From an uncultured Desulfobulbus sp. (lineage in GTDB: Bacteria; Desulfobacterota; Desulfobulbia; Desulfobulbales; Desulfobulbaceae), in contig NZ_OY760916.1 of the NCBI RefSeq assembly GCF_963664075.1, positions 3,121,001 to 3,185,000 on the forward strand: a stretch of DNA of 64,000 bases, written 5' to 3'. Below the pieces are notes generated by a model, which was given only the letters and a program-made list of their open reading frames with translations, searched no databases and was not told the DNA's origin. The position numbers were made by a program, and so were the translations under genes. Of the stretch, positions 8,209 through 17,647 are shown in pieces; the first letter of the stretch is position 1; each line of letters starts with the position of its first letter.

Positions 8209-10656
8209 TTACTTTGCTGGGGCTGTTTTTGTGACCACCTTTTTGGTTGCCCCTTTAGCGGAGGCTTTCTTCACAGGAACCTTTCCCAGCGTCAGTTCAA
8301 TAACCTCGTCCATGTGACCAACAGGATAAAAGGTTATTTTTTTACGCAACTCTTCAGGTATCTCAACCAAATCCTTCTGATTCTCCTGGGGAATCAGAAT
8401 ATTGGTGATACCTGCACGCAGGGCAGCAAGTGCCTTATCCTTGAGTCCGCCAATGGGCAGCACCCGCCCACGGAGTGTGACCTCACCAGTCATGGCAAAA
8501 CCACGTTTCAACGCCTTGCCACGAATAGCAGAAAAGAGGGCCGTGGTAATGGTGATACCTGCCGAGGGGCCATCTTTAGGAATGGCACCCGCCGGAACAT
8601 GAATATGAATATCATGGGTATCAAAATACTCCGGTTCAACACCCAACTCCTTGTTACGGCTGCGGCAATAGCTCAAAGCAGCCTGGGCAGATTCTTTCAT
8701 AACCTCGCCCAGGTGTCCGGTAAGCTGCAGCCGCCCTTTACCCGGCATAACCGAGGTCTCAATATGGAGCAATTCTCCACCGACCTCTGTCCAGGCCAGA
8801 CCAATAACCAGGCCTGGCTGGGCACTGGTATCGAGCTCGGTTTCGGGAAGAAACTTGGGAGGTCCCAGATATTTCTCCACGGTGTTGGCTGAAATGACAT
8901 ATGGTCCTCGCCCACCTTCGGCCACCTTGCGGGCAATCTTACGGCAGATTTTCCCAAGTGCCCGCTCAAGATTACGCACTCCAGCCTCATGGGTGTAATG
9001 ACTGATAATAAGCTCCAGGGTCTTATTATCTAACTTGATCTGGCTGGGTTTGATCCCGTTCTCCTCCACCTGACGAACCAGGAGATACTTGTTGGCAATG
9101 ACCATCTTCTCTTCCAGAGTATAGCCGGAGAGTTGAATCACTTCCATGCGGTCAAGAAGGGGGCCAGGAATAGTATCAGTCCGGTTAGCGGTGGTGATGA
9201 ACATACACTTGGAGAGATCAAAGGGCAGATTCATATAATGATCGGAGAAGGTATTATTCTGCTCCGGATCAAGCACCTCCAACAGTGCAGAAGAAGGATC
9301 GCCCCGGTAATCATCACCGATCTTATCGATCTCATCCATCATGAACACGGGATTATTGGTCCCCACACTCTTTAATCCCTGCAAAATCCGCCCGGGCATT
9401 GCACCGATATAAGTCCGCCTGTGCCCTCGAATCTCAGCCTCATCACGCATACCGCCCAAAGAAAGGCGATAAAACTTTCGGTTCATGGCCTTGGCGATGG
9501 CCTGACCAAGGGAGGTTTTTCCCACACCGGGAGGACCGGCAAAGCAAATGATCGGCCCTTTGGTATCGTTGTTGAGTTTGCGCACAGCCAGGTACTCGAG
9601 AATACGCTCTTTGATGCGGTCGAGCCCGTAATGATCCTCGTCAAGGACCTCTGAGGCGACCTTGAGATCAAGCATATCCTTGGATGAGTTTTTCCAGGGC
9701 AGATCAAGAAACCACTCCATGTAGGTGCGAACAATCGTGGCCTCGGAGGCGTCCGGATGCATCATCTCCAGTCGACGCAGCTGCTTACGAGCCTCTTTTT
9801 TGGCATACTTGGGCATCTTCTTTTTGCGCAGCTGCTTTGCCAGTTCTTCGATTTCCTGAGAATAGCTGTCTTCATCGCCCAGCTCACGCTTGAGGGCCTG
9901 AATCTGCTCACGCAGGAAATATTCCCGCTGACTGCGTGACATCTCCTCTTTAGCGTCAGACTGGATTTTGGCCTGGACGGTGGAGACTTCAAGCTCTTTA
10001 TGCAAGAGATCAGCAACAAGGCGCAGTCGCTCTACAGAATCCTCGGTTTCAAGAATCTTCTGGGATTCGGTGACCTTCAGACGCAGGTTGGATCCGACCA
10101 AATCAGCAAGCCGCCCCGGTTCCTCGATATTGTTGATGATCATCATCAAATCTGAGGAAAGGATGCCACGCAGGGACATGATCTTTTCGGTCTGTTCCCT
10201 GACCGTACGCATCAAGGCTTCGGTTTCTACAGAGATCTCTTCAGGCTCCTGGTCCTCGACCAGATCAATCTCCACCTGGAAGTGCGGTTTATCCTGCAAA
10301 ACTTTCCGAATTTTGGCCTTGGACAAGGCCTGAACCAGCACCTTAAGGCGACCATCGGGCAATTTGAGGGTTCGCATAATCATGGAAACCATACCAACCC
10401 GGTACAGATCGTCCTCTTCGGGATCATCCTTGGTGGGATCTTTCTGAGTCACCAGCATCAACAGCTTGTTACTGTTCAGTCCCTCGTTCACCGCTTCTAT
10501 CGAACCGGGGCGACCGACAAACAATGGGATGATCATATAGTTAAAGACCACCACATCGCGAACAGCCATCATGGGAAGTGACTCAGGGATTTCCAGATCT
10601 TGCGCCTGTTCCCCAAAATCGCCCATACTGGTTGATAATGAATCATCAAATTCCAC
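8209..10656 (-). CDS. lon: ATP-dependent protease Lon
   Basis: Cytoplasmic AAA+ serine protease that degrades misfolded and regulatory proteins. The 815-aa protein has the N-terminal substrate-binding LAN domain (about 25-220), a coiled-coil linker, the ATPase with Walker [10 protein letters not shown] and Walker [13 protein letters not shown], and the C-terminal peptidase with Ser in PKDGPSAG and Lys in [10 protein letters not shown] (Ser-Lys dyad). After the peptidase there is a short Lys/Ala-rich tail (about 20 residues), an addition not present in E. coli Lon. The GTG start is set by AGGAGG six bases upstream. Transcribed alone. Confidence 0.97.
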   Translation of the reverse strand: MEFDDSLSTSMGDFGEQAQDLEIPESLPMMAVRDVVVFNYMIIPLFVGRPGSIEAVNEGLNSNKLLMLVTQKDPTKDDPEEDDLYRVGMVSMIMRTLKLPDGRLKVLVQALSKAKIRKVLQDKPHFQVEIDLVEDQEPEEISVETEALMRTVREQTEKIMSLRGILSSDLMMIINNIEEPGRLADLVGSNLRLKVTESQKILETEDSVERLRLVADLLHKELEVSTVQAKIQSDAKEEMSRSQREYFLREQIQALKRELGDEDSYSQEIEELAKQLRKKKMPKYAKKEARKQLRRLEMMHPDASEATIVRTYMEWFLDLPWKNSSKDMLDLKVASEVLDEDHYGLDRIKERILEYLAVRKLNNDTKGPIICFAGPPGVGKTSLGQAIAKAMNRKFYRLSLGGMRDEAEIRGHRRTYIGAMPGRILQGLKSVGTNNPVFMMDEIDKIGDDYRGDPSSALLEVLDPEQNNTFSDHYMNLPFDLSKCMFITTANRTDTIPGPLLDRMEVIQLSGYTLEEKMVIANKYLLVRQVEENGIKPSQIKLDNKTLELIISHYTHEAGVRNLERALGKICRKIARKVAEGGRGPYVISANTVEKYLGPPKFLPETELDTSAQPGLVIGLAWTEVGGELLHIETSVMPGKGRLQLTGHLGEVMKESAQAALSYCRSRNKELGVEPEYFDTHDIHIHVPAGAIPKDGPSAGITITTALFSAIRGKALKRGFAMTGEVTLRGRVLPIGGLKDKALAALRAGITNILIPQENQKDLVEIPEELRKKITFYPVGHMDEVIELTLGKVPVKKASAKGATKKVVTKTAPAK

Positions 10657-10963
10657 TCTATTCCTCCTTAAAATTGCCGTGAACGGCAGTCGTAACCCAA
10701 TTGTTCCACGACAGTAAACACAACCCTAACTGAAGTCAAGACACGCCCTCAACTGGAGAGGCCAAGAAATTTTCACTTGAAGAAAAACCTGTTGGCCAAT
10801 ATAGAAAGGATGTTTTCGCCCCACACGTTGTCCTGTTCTGAACTCGTGAGCATTTTGCAGTGCCTCTGGTTCGCTGTTTGTGACAACCGGAGTAGAGCAA
10901 ACATAAAAGGATAGCCTTCGCTCGCCATCACGAATTCAGATTGTTGCCCCCCTGGAGCCACCT
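10657..10963. other. Divergent intergenic region between lon and the beta-helix gene
   Basis: 307 bases that must hold the promoters of both divergent genes. A candidate lon promoter is described separately. A short inverted repeat (TGCCG/CGGCA, 10675-10688) lies just upstream of the lon ribosome-binding site. I see no supported coding sequence: the 62-codon open frame at 10773-10961 has no ribosome-binding site or recognisable domain. Confidence 0.45.
10711..10739 (-). promoter_or_regulatory. Candidate sigma-70 promoter of lon
   Basis: On the minus strand TTGACT (10739-10734), a 17-base spacer, then TACTGT (10716-10711), about 55 bases before the lon start. The -35 box matches 5 of 6 consensus bases; the -10 box is poor (3 of 6). 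Not a heat-shock consensus. Confidence 0.35.
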
Positions 10964-11764
10964 ATGCTGACCACCGGATCGTTTTTCGAACTCGCCGACT
11001 TCCCCGAACGTGCCCTCTTTGTCGATTGTCCCCATGTTTGGGATCCTTTAAAGAAGCTCAAAGAGTATGTACGCGACAATACCGCCCCCTCTTTTCAACA
11101 CGTCTGCATTCACGATGGAGTCCCTCTGAACAGCCCTTATGTCTGGTACAACGGGAAACTCCGCAATGCGCGCGAGTGTGTTATAACCTACGGCGACACC
11201 ACCAAAGGCGAGTTACGCGTCTGGGAAAACGGACAATATCTCAATGGGGCCTCGGTTATCATGGCCGGCGCGGTCATGGTTGGTCGCAATATTAAAATCG
11301 GCCAGGGGGTGCTTATTGAGTCGGGAGCGATGATCAAGTCCCCTGCCATTATCGGCGATCAGACGGAAATTCGTCAAGGCGCTTATCTGCGTGGCTACAC
11401 CATCATTGGTCACCGCTGTGTGGTCGGGCATACGACTGAGGTCAAGCATTCCATCTTTCTCAACGATGCCAAGGCCGGACATTTTGCTTACCTGGGCGAC
11501 TCGATCCTCGGCAACCGAGTCAATCTCGGCGCCGGTACAAAATGTGCGAACCTGCGCTTTATTGCTGGTGATGTCTCCATTCGTACCAGTATTAACAAGG
11601 TCGACACCGGCCTGCGCAAGTTCGGCGCCATCCTTGGCGACGACTGTCAGACCGGTTGTAACTCGGTGACCAGCCCCGGAACCATCCTTGGCCCCAACAG
11701 CTTTTTGCTGCCGAATGTTACCGCAGCTTCTGGATTACACCCTCGTAAATCCGTTCTACGGTAG
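10964..11764 (+). CDS. Left-handed beta-helix protein, GlmU-like acyl/nucleotidyl transferase homologue
   Basis: A 266-aa protein with hexapeptide repeats from about residue 85 to 250 (runs such as IKIGQGVLIES, AIIGDQTEIRQGAYLRG, VNLGAGTKCANL). These form a left-handed beta-helix like the acetyltransferase half of GlmU. The pattern matches proteins annotated as UDP-N-acetylglucosamine pyrophosphorylase-like without the N-terminal nucleotidyltransferase domain; the actual substrate is unknown. Ribosome-binding site GGAG lies six bases before the ATG. Its last 47 bases overlap the end of the convergent small membrane-protein gene. Confidence 0.8.
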   Translation: MLTTGSFFELADFPERALFVDCPHVWDPLKKLKEYVRDNTAPSFQHVCIHDGVPLNSPYVWYNGKLRNARECVITYGDTTKGELRVWENGQYLNGASVIMAGAVMVGRNIKIGQGVLIESGAMIKSPAIIGDQTEIRQGAYLRGYTIIGHRCVVGHTTEVKHSIFLNDAKAGHFAYLGDSILGNRVNLGAGTKCANLRFIAGDVSIRTSINKVDTGLRKFGAILGDDCQTGCNSVTSPGTILGPNSFLLPNVTAASGLHPRKSVLR

Positions 11765-12083
11765 AAGGCGTCTTTTTGGCCTGCTCTTCGGGTGGTACCC
11801 CTTGAGCGGCATACTCATACAGTGCAAAAAAGAAGGCGAACAGAATACCAACTGTAAAAAACACTCGCGCCAGACGATCCCAGGGGAGCCACCCTTTTCC
11901 AGAGAGGTGGCGAAAAACCACTGCAACGATATAGGTGAAGCCGAGCGCATAGGGAGCTGTTGTCAGCATCTGATAGGCCGTGCCCATAGCAGAGGCCTCC
12001 AAGGTTGAGCCAACGCGTAAATGAAACAGCACATACGCCAGCGCTGTTAGAATAAATGTAATTTTTTCTCGTAACGTTTTCAT
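11718..12083 (-). CDS. Small membrane protein of unknown function
   Basis: A 121-aa protein not recognised. From the chosen ATG it starts MKTLREKITFILTALAY and shows about three hydrophobic helices (roughly residues 7-25, 38-60 and 75-97), then a charged soluble tail (EEQAKKTPSTVERIYEG). An upstream in-frame start at 12185 would add 34 polar residues that lie opposite the start of the divergent gene; the ATG at 12083 fits the membrane topology better. Its 3' end overlaps the convergent beta-helix gene by 47 bases, and its start lies three bases from the start of the divergent gene. Confidence 0.6.
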   Translation of the reverse strand: MKTLREKITFILTALAYVLFHLRVGSTLEASAMGTAYQMLTTAPYALGFTYIVAVVFRHLSGKGWLPWDRLARVFFTVGILFAFFFALYEYAAQGVPPEEQAKKTPSTVERIYEGVIQKLR

Positions 12084-12086
12084 ATT

Positions 12087-13166
12087 ATGAATAGAATTCT
12101 TGCCTGCATATTTCCCGAAACCCTGCCTGATGCGGGTTTGCTTGCCCCCCTTGTACAGGTTTTCAACCAGGTTGTCCACATGCAAGCCGTGGAAAACGAA
12201 CCTCCTGCAACAGACTCCACCTACTTGAACCAGTGTCGAAAAATGGGCCGTCTGCGTTCATTTACACCGGCACCGCTTGGCCAGGAGCGTGATCGTTTCA
12301 TGGCTCTGGTTGAAGACATGCGTCGAAATGGCGCCGACTACACAACCCAACTCAGCATGCTGACCCTGGCAGGGATGCCACACGGGGGCAGGCAACGCGA
12401 ATCCACCACTAGCCTCATCAGCGATCTGCTCAAACGCACAGATATTCGTACCGAAGAAGCAACACAGTTGCAACTCTGGCAATCGCGCCTCATGCTCAAA
12501 CTCGGTGAATCCTTTGACGCCCAGCAAGCAGACATCGGCAACGCTCTCTCTCATATCAGCGCACGCCAGCACGACCTGTTTCAGGAGTTACGCGAGGAAG
12601 ACGAACTTTCACTCACCCAACCGGAAGGAGCCGGGGAGCACGCTGCCGCCTCAGAATCTCTGTTGAAACACCAGCTCAAAGCCTGGGCTCGTCTCTATTT
12701 TCATGATCCAGAGCCCCAACCGGCTCTGCTGCTCACCCATCACCCCCTTGCCATGGATCTACTGCAGGAAGTCTACGAGAAGCTCTGTCAGCAGGAAGCC
12801 TCTCTACTGTTCAGTCTGCCGCTCCCCGCCCAGGGAGCAGAGACTCCCGTCACCGAACAACCGTTGCTGGACAAACTTCCCCAAGTGCAGTCCACCCTCT
12901 CCCAACTCATGGCGCCACTCTCCCCAGAGGAGGCAGCAAGGCTGGCCGCTCAATGGCACAAGGAACAAGCATCCTGGGAAGAACTTTTACAGAGCCAATC
13001 CCCACATCAGGGGGCCCCATGGCGCCAGCTTGAGGTTATGTATTTTCCAAATATTTCAGCCAAACGACTTTTGATGGAAGGTTTTGCGGCAGGAAAGAAG
13101 GACTCAGGAATGACCCGCAACACAGATGAGTTGGGGTGTTGCCTGGCATATCTTAAAGGATTGTAA
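12087..13166 (+). CDS. Conserved-looking protein of unknown function
   Basis: A 359-aa soluble protein not recognised. It begins MNRILACIFPETLPD and is rich in Gln, Leu and charged residues, with long helical stretches (for example residues 110-200), no signal peptide and no membrane segment. The DNA has the GC-rich third-position pattern of its neighbours, supporting real coding. No clear ribosome-binding site precedes the ATG, and an inner ATG at 12180 is an alternative. The start lies three bases from the start of the divergent membrane-protein gene, so the two probably share a short control region inside each other's coding sequence. Confidence 0.65.
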   Translation: MNRILACIFPETLPDAGLLAPLVQVFNQVVHMQAVENEPPATDSTYLNQCRKMGRLRSFTPAPLGQERDRFMALVEDMRRNGADYTTQLSMLTLAGMPHGGRQRESTTSLISDLLKRTDIRTEEATQLQLWQSRLMLKLGESFDAQQADIGNALSHISARQHDLFQELREEDELSLTQPEGAGEHAAASESLLKHQLKAWARLYFHDPEPQPALLLTHHPLAMDLLQEVYEKLCQQEASLLFSLPLPAQGAETPVTEQPLLDKLPQVQSTLSQLMAPLSPEEAARLAAQWHKEQASWEELLQSQSPHQGAPWRQLEVMYFPNISAKRLLMEGFAAGKKDSGMTRNTDELGCCLAYLKGL

Positions 13167-13220
13167 ACAAGGGCCAGGAGGGAGAAAACGCGAAGTTATT
13201 GCGGGGGAAGTGTACTTTTT

Positions 13221-13544
13221 TTAAAAAAGTTGTCGCTGATGCTCAAGGGAGATGACGTAGTCAGTCCACTGGGATGAAGGGGTCTCGATCTCTACCCCGA
13301 TTCGTTTATTCCACTGCCCTAGCTGAACCCAACGCATTTTGACCTGAAATTTGAAATGTTGCTCACCGCAGGTGGCAACCACGGTAAATTTATCGGCTTT
13401 TTTGCCAAAACGCTTGGCCATATCGGCAAGACACAGTCCTCTGCGAGAAATGTCGCTCACGGCAGCCGAGCAGCAACCCATACCATCGGACACATCAATA
13501 CTCATATTTCGCATGCGGATGCGAGGATGTTTTCGTTGGTCCAT
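13221..13544 (-). CDS. PilZ-domain protein
   Basis: A 107-aa single-domain protein. The N-terminal RKHPRIRMRN matches the RxxxR c-di-GMP-binding element and DISRRGLCL matches the (D/N)xSxxG element, so c-di-GMP binding is likely. The rest is the small beta-barrel (FKFQVKMRWVQLG, RIGVEIE). GAGAGGAG lies seven bases before the ATG at 13544; a longer frame from 13565 lacks such a site. PilZ proteins pass the c-di-GMP signal to motility, export or transcription partners; no partner is evident here. Confidence 0.88.
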   Translation of the reverse strand: MDQRKHPRIRMRNMSIDVSDGMGCCSAAVSDISRRGLCLADMAKRFGKKADKFTVVATCGEQHFKFQVKMRWVQLGQWNKRIGVEIETPSSQWTDYVISLEHQRQLF

Positions 13545-13676
13545 TGCCGCTCCTCTCGTTCCCAAGCCCCCATCGCCTTGTAAAACACCCGCAGAGTCTG
13601 TGAGTGTCCTACAGGGCCGGGGTCAGATTCTTTTGTTAGTATCTAGGTGGTGAACAATCAGTTCCCAAAGGACGCA

Positions 13677-14162
13677 TTACCCAACGTTCCCTTCGCACTC
13701 CTCCCGGTACGGGTTGATGGTCATTACCGGGCAACAGGCGGTTTTCACGACCTTGTCTGCGACACTGCCAAACATGATACGCTCAAGCCCCTTGTAGCCA
13801 TGGGTCCCCATGACGATAAGCTCAACCTTTTTCTTTGCCGCAAAGCTGAGAATCTCTTCGGCGACGTCTCCGGTCAGAACCTTGCCCGTTACCTGGGTGA
13901 CCCCAGCATCGGCAAACATGGTCTTGTTTTCTTCAACGTAGGATTCCATCTGTTGTTGGGCTGAAGCGAAGAGTTCTTCTTCTAGGTTAGGCAGTGAGAT
14001 GGGGGGAACAAAAAATCCGCTGTAATCCTCAAAGCTCTGTACAACAAAAACCAGGTGCAGCTCTGCTTTAAAGGTTCCGGCCACGTACGCAGCCGCCTTG
14101 ACGATCTTGCCGGCATTGTCGGAAAAATCAATCGGGGTGAGGATGCTTTGAATTGCCTGCAT
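13677..14162 (-). CDS. Universal stress protein (UspA family)
   Basis: A 161-aa single Usp domain. It starts MQAIQSILTPIDFSDNAG and ends with the ATP-binding signature IVMGTHGYKGLERIMFGSVAD followed by a CCPVMTINP strand; the G-2x-G-9x-G(S/T) pattern implies an ATP-binding member. AGGAGG lies six bases before the ATG at 14162, so the longer frame from 14195 is rejected. Such proteins help survival in stress or starvation. Monocistronic; the adjacent palindrome TATACTGTATA (14210-14220) may be part of its promoter. Confidence 0.93.
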   Translation of the reverse strand: MQAIQSILTPIDFSDNAGKIVKAAAYVAGTFKAELHLVFVVQSFEDYSGFFVPPISLPNLEEELFASAQQQMESYVEENKTMFADAGVTQVTGKVLTGDVAEEILSFAAKKKVELIVMGTHGYKGLERIMFGSVADKVVKTACCPVMTINPYREECEGNVG

Positions 14163-14435
14163 ATCGTACCTCCTTGGACGAAAGTCGATGAACAACTGCT
14201 GTACTTACCTATACTGTATATCAACCCCAGAAATTTTCACTGATAATTTTAAGAATGCGCCATGTTCTTCGACGACCACCTTAATGATTGGGAAAACCAG
14301 TTGACCCTCAGTACCATCAAGAATATATTCTAAAGTCTTTGAGCCCTTCTACCGCCTGCAACAGGTGACTTTGGCCGGCTGGAATCCCGCCCCAGCCCTG
14401 CCCCAACTCTCTTCCCGACGGGAGTGCTACCGATT

Positions 14436-15488
14436 ATGGAATTTGAACCAAAATGGATTGCCTGGGAAATCACCCGCCGTTGTAACCTGCGCTGCGTCCA
14501 CTGCCGCTCCTCCTCGGAGCTTGAAATTGAGGGGCATCCCGACTTTTCCTTTGAAGAGGCCAAAAGAATTCTTGACCAGATCCATGCCTACGCAAACCCA
14601 GTTATGGTGCTTTCCGGAGGCGAGCCCCTTCTCCGCGACGATGTCTTTGACATTGCCCGCTACGGCACCAGCCTAGGACTGCGCATGTGTATTGCCACCA
14701 ACGGTTCACTGGTCACTAGAGAAGTGTGCCAGGAGATGAAAGATTCGGGCATCAAAATGGTTTCCATGAGCCTGGATGGTGCCACCGCCGCGGTGCATGA
14801 TGATTTCCGCAATCAGCCCGGTGCCTACGATGGTGTGATGAACGCCATAGAGCTGTTCAAAGAATATGAGATTGATTTTTTGATCAACTCTTCCTTCACC
14901 AAACGTAACAAGGCTGAAATTCCCCAGCTGTACTCTCTGGTCAAATCGCTGGGGGCCACTGCCTGGTACCTTTTTATGATTGTGCCCACCGGTCGTGGTG
15001 AGGAGATCATGGAAGAATTAATCCCAGCCTCCGAATATGAAGATATCCTCAACTGGCATTACGATATGGAAAAGGAGGAGGACGACCTCCTGGTGCGGCC
15101 GACTTGTGCTCCCCAATATTACCGTATCGTTCTCCAGCGGGCCAAGTCCGAAGGTGATCAGTTCAAACGACGCAGCCTCAAGTTTTCCACCGGTGGCTCC
15201 AAAGGATGCCTTGCCGGCCAGTTGATCTGCCTGATCAATGTGGATGGGGATGTACTGCCCTGCAGCTACTTTCCCCTTTCTGCAGGCAATCTCAAAGAGC
15301 AGAGCTTTCAGGAAATCTGGGAGAATTCCCCGCTCATGCTCGACATGCGAAACTTCAAAGAGTACAAGGATAACTGTGGCCGTTGTGAGTATGTCAATGT
15401 CTGTGGCGGCTGCCGTGCTCGCGCCTATGCCGTGACCGGCGATTACATGGCGGGCGAACCTTTTTGCGCCTATCAGCCCAAGCGCTAA
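14436..15488 (+). CDS. ahbD: Radical SAM haem b synthase, AhbD type
   Basis: Probably converts iron-coproporphyrin III to haem b by oxidative decarboxylation of two propionates, the last step of the siroheme-dependent pathway used by sulfate reducers and archaea. In the 350-aa protein the radical SAM cysteines are C16, C20 and C23 ([14 protein letters not shown]), followed by [10 protein letters not shown]. The C-terminal SPASM-type region has clustered cysteines ([13 protein letters not shown]) and the family ending [11 protein letters not shown]...EPFC. ATG 14436 is chosen over GTG 14424. It is followed by hemE, consistent with a tetrapyrrole role. Related peptide-modifying or NirJ-like enzymes are the main alternative. 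Confidence 0.75.
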   Translation: MEFEPKWIAWEITRRCNLRCVHCRSSSELEIEGHPDFSFEEAKRILDQIHAYANPVMVLSGGEPLLRDDVFDIARYGTSLGLRMCIATNGSLVTREVCQEMKDSGIKMVSMSLDGATAAVHDDFRNQPGAYDGVMNAIELFKEYEIDFLINSSFTKRNKAEIPQLYSLVKSLGATAWYLFMIVPTGRGEEIMEELIPASEYEDILNWHYDMEKEEDDLLVRPTCAPQYYRIVLQRAKSEGDQFKRRSLKFSTGGSKGCLAGQLICLINVDGDVLPCSYFPLSAGNLKEQSFQEIWENSPLMLDMRNFKEYKDNCGRCEYVNVCGGCRARAYAVTGDYMAGEPFCAYQPKR

Positions 15489-15625
15489 GCTCAGCTCCAG
15501 CATACAATCATTCTCATCTGCGGCGTTGCCCCCAGAACCATGAGGCGGGGCCTGTCTGTGGTAGCCTACAGACAAATGCTCTAATCAATCAATCGGCCCA
15601 GCCGACAACCCCCTATACACACGCA

Positions 15626-16651
15626 ATGAACGATACCTTTCTTCAAGCCTGTCGAGGTAACCGCACTCCATTCACTCCAGTCTGGTTCATGCGCCAAGCG
15701 GGTCGCTACCTGCCCGAATACCAGAAAGTGCGGGGGAAAGTCAGTTTTCTTGAACTCTGTAAAACGCCGGAACTGGCTGCAGAGGTCACGCATCAGCCCA
15801 TCGATCTCTTTGGTTTTGATGCAGCGATCCTCTTCTCTGACATTCTCATCCCCATGGAGGCGATGAATCTGGATCTGGCTTTCCACGAGGGTAAAGGACC
15901 TATCTTTGCCAACCCCATACGCGATCAACGGGGCGTGGATGAACTGATTGTTCCCGATCCGGATGAGACCATGCCCTTTGTCATGGAGACCATTCGCCTC
16001 CTGCGCAGCTCCCTTTCGGTTCCGCTTATCGGCTTTGCCGGTGCGCCCTTTACCCTGGCTACCTATCTGATTGAAGGCGGCAGCTCAAAGGTCTTTTTGA
16101 ACACAAAAAAGATGATGTACCAGGCGCCTGAGCTCTATCACAACCTCATGGCCAAGATCACCGCCTGCACCAGCAGCTACCTCCAGGCCCAGGTTCGGGC
16201 CGGCGCCCAGGCCCTGCAGATGTTTGACTCCTGGGTTGGTATCCTGGCGCCTGAGGATTATAAAGCATTTGCCCTGCCCTATGTCCAATCCATTATTACC
16301 GATCTGCGGGCCATGACCGACATTCCTCTGATCTATTTTGCCAACAACGGCTCCACCCTCACTGACCTGACCACAACGGTTGGAGCGGATGTACTTGGCT
16401 TTGACTGGCGCCTGCCCATTGGCGAGGCAGTCAAACGAGCAGGCAACCATGCCGTCCAGGGCAACATCGACCCCATCGCCCTCTTTTTGCCCCAGGCAAA
16501 ACTGGAAGCACGGATTAAAGCCATGCTTGAAGAGGCCCGGGATGCCAAGGGCTATATATTTAACCTGGGACACGGCATTCTCCCGCAAACACCGCCGGAG
16601 CAGGTTCGAATAGCGGTGGACGCGGTACACCGGTTCAGCGCCAAGGCTTAA
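15626..16651 (+). CDS. hemE: Uroporphyrinogen III decarboxylase
   Basis: Removes four carboxyl groups from uroporphyrinogen III to give coproporphyrinogen III. The 341-aa protein has the family signature PVWFMRQAGRYLPEY at residues 17-31 and the second signature GFAGAPFTLATYLIEGG near 135. The conserved LGHGILPQTPPEQV is at the C-terminus. Length is typical (about 340-350). A longer frame from 15464 would overlap the upstream gene and lacks family similarity. It lies 137 bases after the haem synthase gene and 10 bases before the HD-protein gene. Confidence 0.96.
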   Translation: MNDTFLQACRGNRTPFTPVWFMRQAGRYLPEYQKVRGKVSFLELCKTPELAAEVTHQPIDLFGFDAAILFSDILIPMEAMNLDLAFHEGKGPIFANPIRDQRGVDELIVPDPDETMPFVMETIRLLRSSLSVPLIGFAGAPFTLATYLIEGGSSKVFLNTKKMMYQAPELYHNLMAKITACTSSYLQAQVRAGAQALQMFDSWVGILAPEDYKAFALPYVQSIITDLRAMTDIPLIYFANNGSTLTDLTTTVGADVLGFDWRLPIGEAVKRAGNHAVQGNIDPIALFLPQAKLEARIKAMLEEARDAKGYIFNLGHGILPQTPPEQVRIAVDAVHRFSAKA

Positions 16652-16661
16652 ACCACTGACC

Positions 16662-17234
16662 ATGGACAGTCCTTCCCCGATTCCGACGCTTTCTGAGTGC
16701 CTCAGCCTCATGGAGCAGTACGCCATGCTGGACAACATTCGCCACCACTCGCTGGTGGTGGCGCGCCTGGCTGCCCAGATTCAGGAAGGACTCTCCTCTT
16801 CTCCCCGAGCTACCATCCCCACCGATCGCCAGTTGGTGATCAGCGGCGCTCTGCTCCATGACATCGCAAAAACCCCCTGCCTCAACAGTACCTGTGACCA
16901 CGCCAAGGAAGGGGGGAAAATTTGCCGCGAGCACGGTTACCCCGAAATAGCCGCCATTGTCGAACAACATGTACTGCTTTGGGAGTTTGAGCCCAGCCGC
17001 TACGCTGAGGGCTGTTTTACCGAGCGGGAGATTGTCTACTATGCCGACAAACGGGTGCGTCACCATACGGTGGTGGGGCTGGATAAACGCTTGGAATACA
17101 TTTTAGAACATTACGGCCAGGAAAACCCGGTGCTCCATGGGCTCATTCGCAAAAACTTCAAAAAATGCGTCACCCTGGAAGCGTATCTCTTTCGTTTTCT
17201 GCCCTTTGCACCAAATGAACTGGGGCGGTATTAA
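16662..17234 (+). CDS. HD-domain phosphohydrolase
   Basis: A 190-aa protein with an HD metal-binding phosphohydrolase domain: H28-H29 (NIRHHSLVV), LLHDIAKTPC around residue 65 with the HD dyad, then HAKEGGKICREHGY and IVEQHVLLWE supplying further ligands. Related small HD proteins act on nucleotides or phosphorylated metabolites; the substrate cannot be told from sequence. It begins 10 bases after hemE and precedes the PAS gene by about 18 bases, so it is likely co-transcribed with both. Confidence 0.85.
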   Translation: MDSPSPIPTLSECLSLMEQYAMLDNIRHHSLVVARLAAQIQEGLSSSPRATIPTDRQLVISGALLHDIAKTPCLNSTCDHAKEGGKICREHGYPEIAAIVEQHVLLWEFEPSRYAEGCFTEREIVYYADKRVRHHTVVGLDKRLEYILEHYGQENPVLHGLIRKNFKKCVTLEAYLFRFLPFAPNELGRY

Positions 17235-17252
17235 CCTGGTAGAGGAATGAGC

Positions 17253-17597
17253 ATGCAGCCCACCTTTGATTGGATAGAGCATTACCCAGCCGCAGTCAGT
17301 GTCTGCGATCCCCAAGGAATTATCGTCGCCATGAACAGTGCCGCCGCTGCAATGTTTGCCAAAGATGGAGGCATGGCACTTATCGGATCAAGCCTTTATG
17401 ACTGTCATCCAGAAGCTGCCAATACGATCATTCGCGGACTCATGGCAACCCAGTCCAGCAACACCTATATCACCGAACGAAAAGGGGCTCGCAAGCTCGT
17501 CCACCAGGTACCCTGGTATGACCAGGAAAGCTTTGCCGGGCTGGTTGAAACTGTGATTTCCCTACCTCCTGATCTGGAAGTGAAGCAACGGGGGTGA
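17253..17597 (+). CDS. Single PAS-domain protein
   Basis: A 114-aa protein made of one PAS fold: IEHYPAAVSVCDPQGIIVAMNSAAAAMF is the typical opening (quoted in parts: YPAAVSVCDPQG, IVAMNSAA), then LIGSSLYDCHPEA and a closing strand pair. There is no output domain, so it may sense a ligand or bind a partner protein. GAGGA lies six bases before ATG 17253, while ATG 17247 is too close to it. Its stop overlaps a possible GTG start (17594) of the molybdopterin oxidoreductase, suggesting that the two are linked in expression. Confidence 0.8.
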   Translation: MQPTFDWIEHYPAAVSVCDPQGIIVAMNSAAAAMFAKDGGMALIGSSLYDCHPEAANTIIRGLMATQSSNTYITERKGARKLVHQVPWYDQESFAGLVETVISLPPDLEVKQRG

Positions 17598-17647
17598 GGT
17601 TCTCCCCCCTTCCAGCTTCTCCCTGCCCCTCGCACAGACAAAGTCCC

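Noticed and set aside
10773-10961. A 62-codon open frame in the lon-beta-helix intergenic region
   Set aside because: No ribosome-binding site and no similarity that I recognise; the region must contain promoters.
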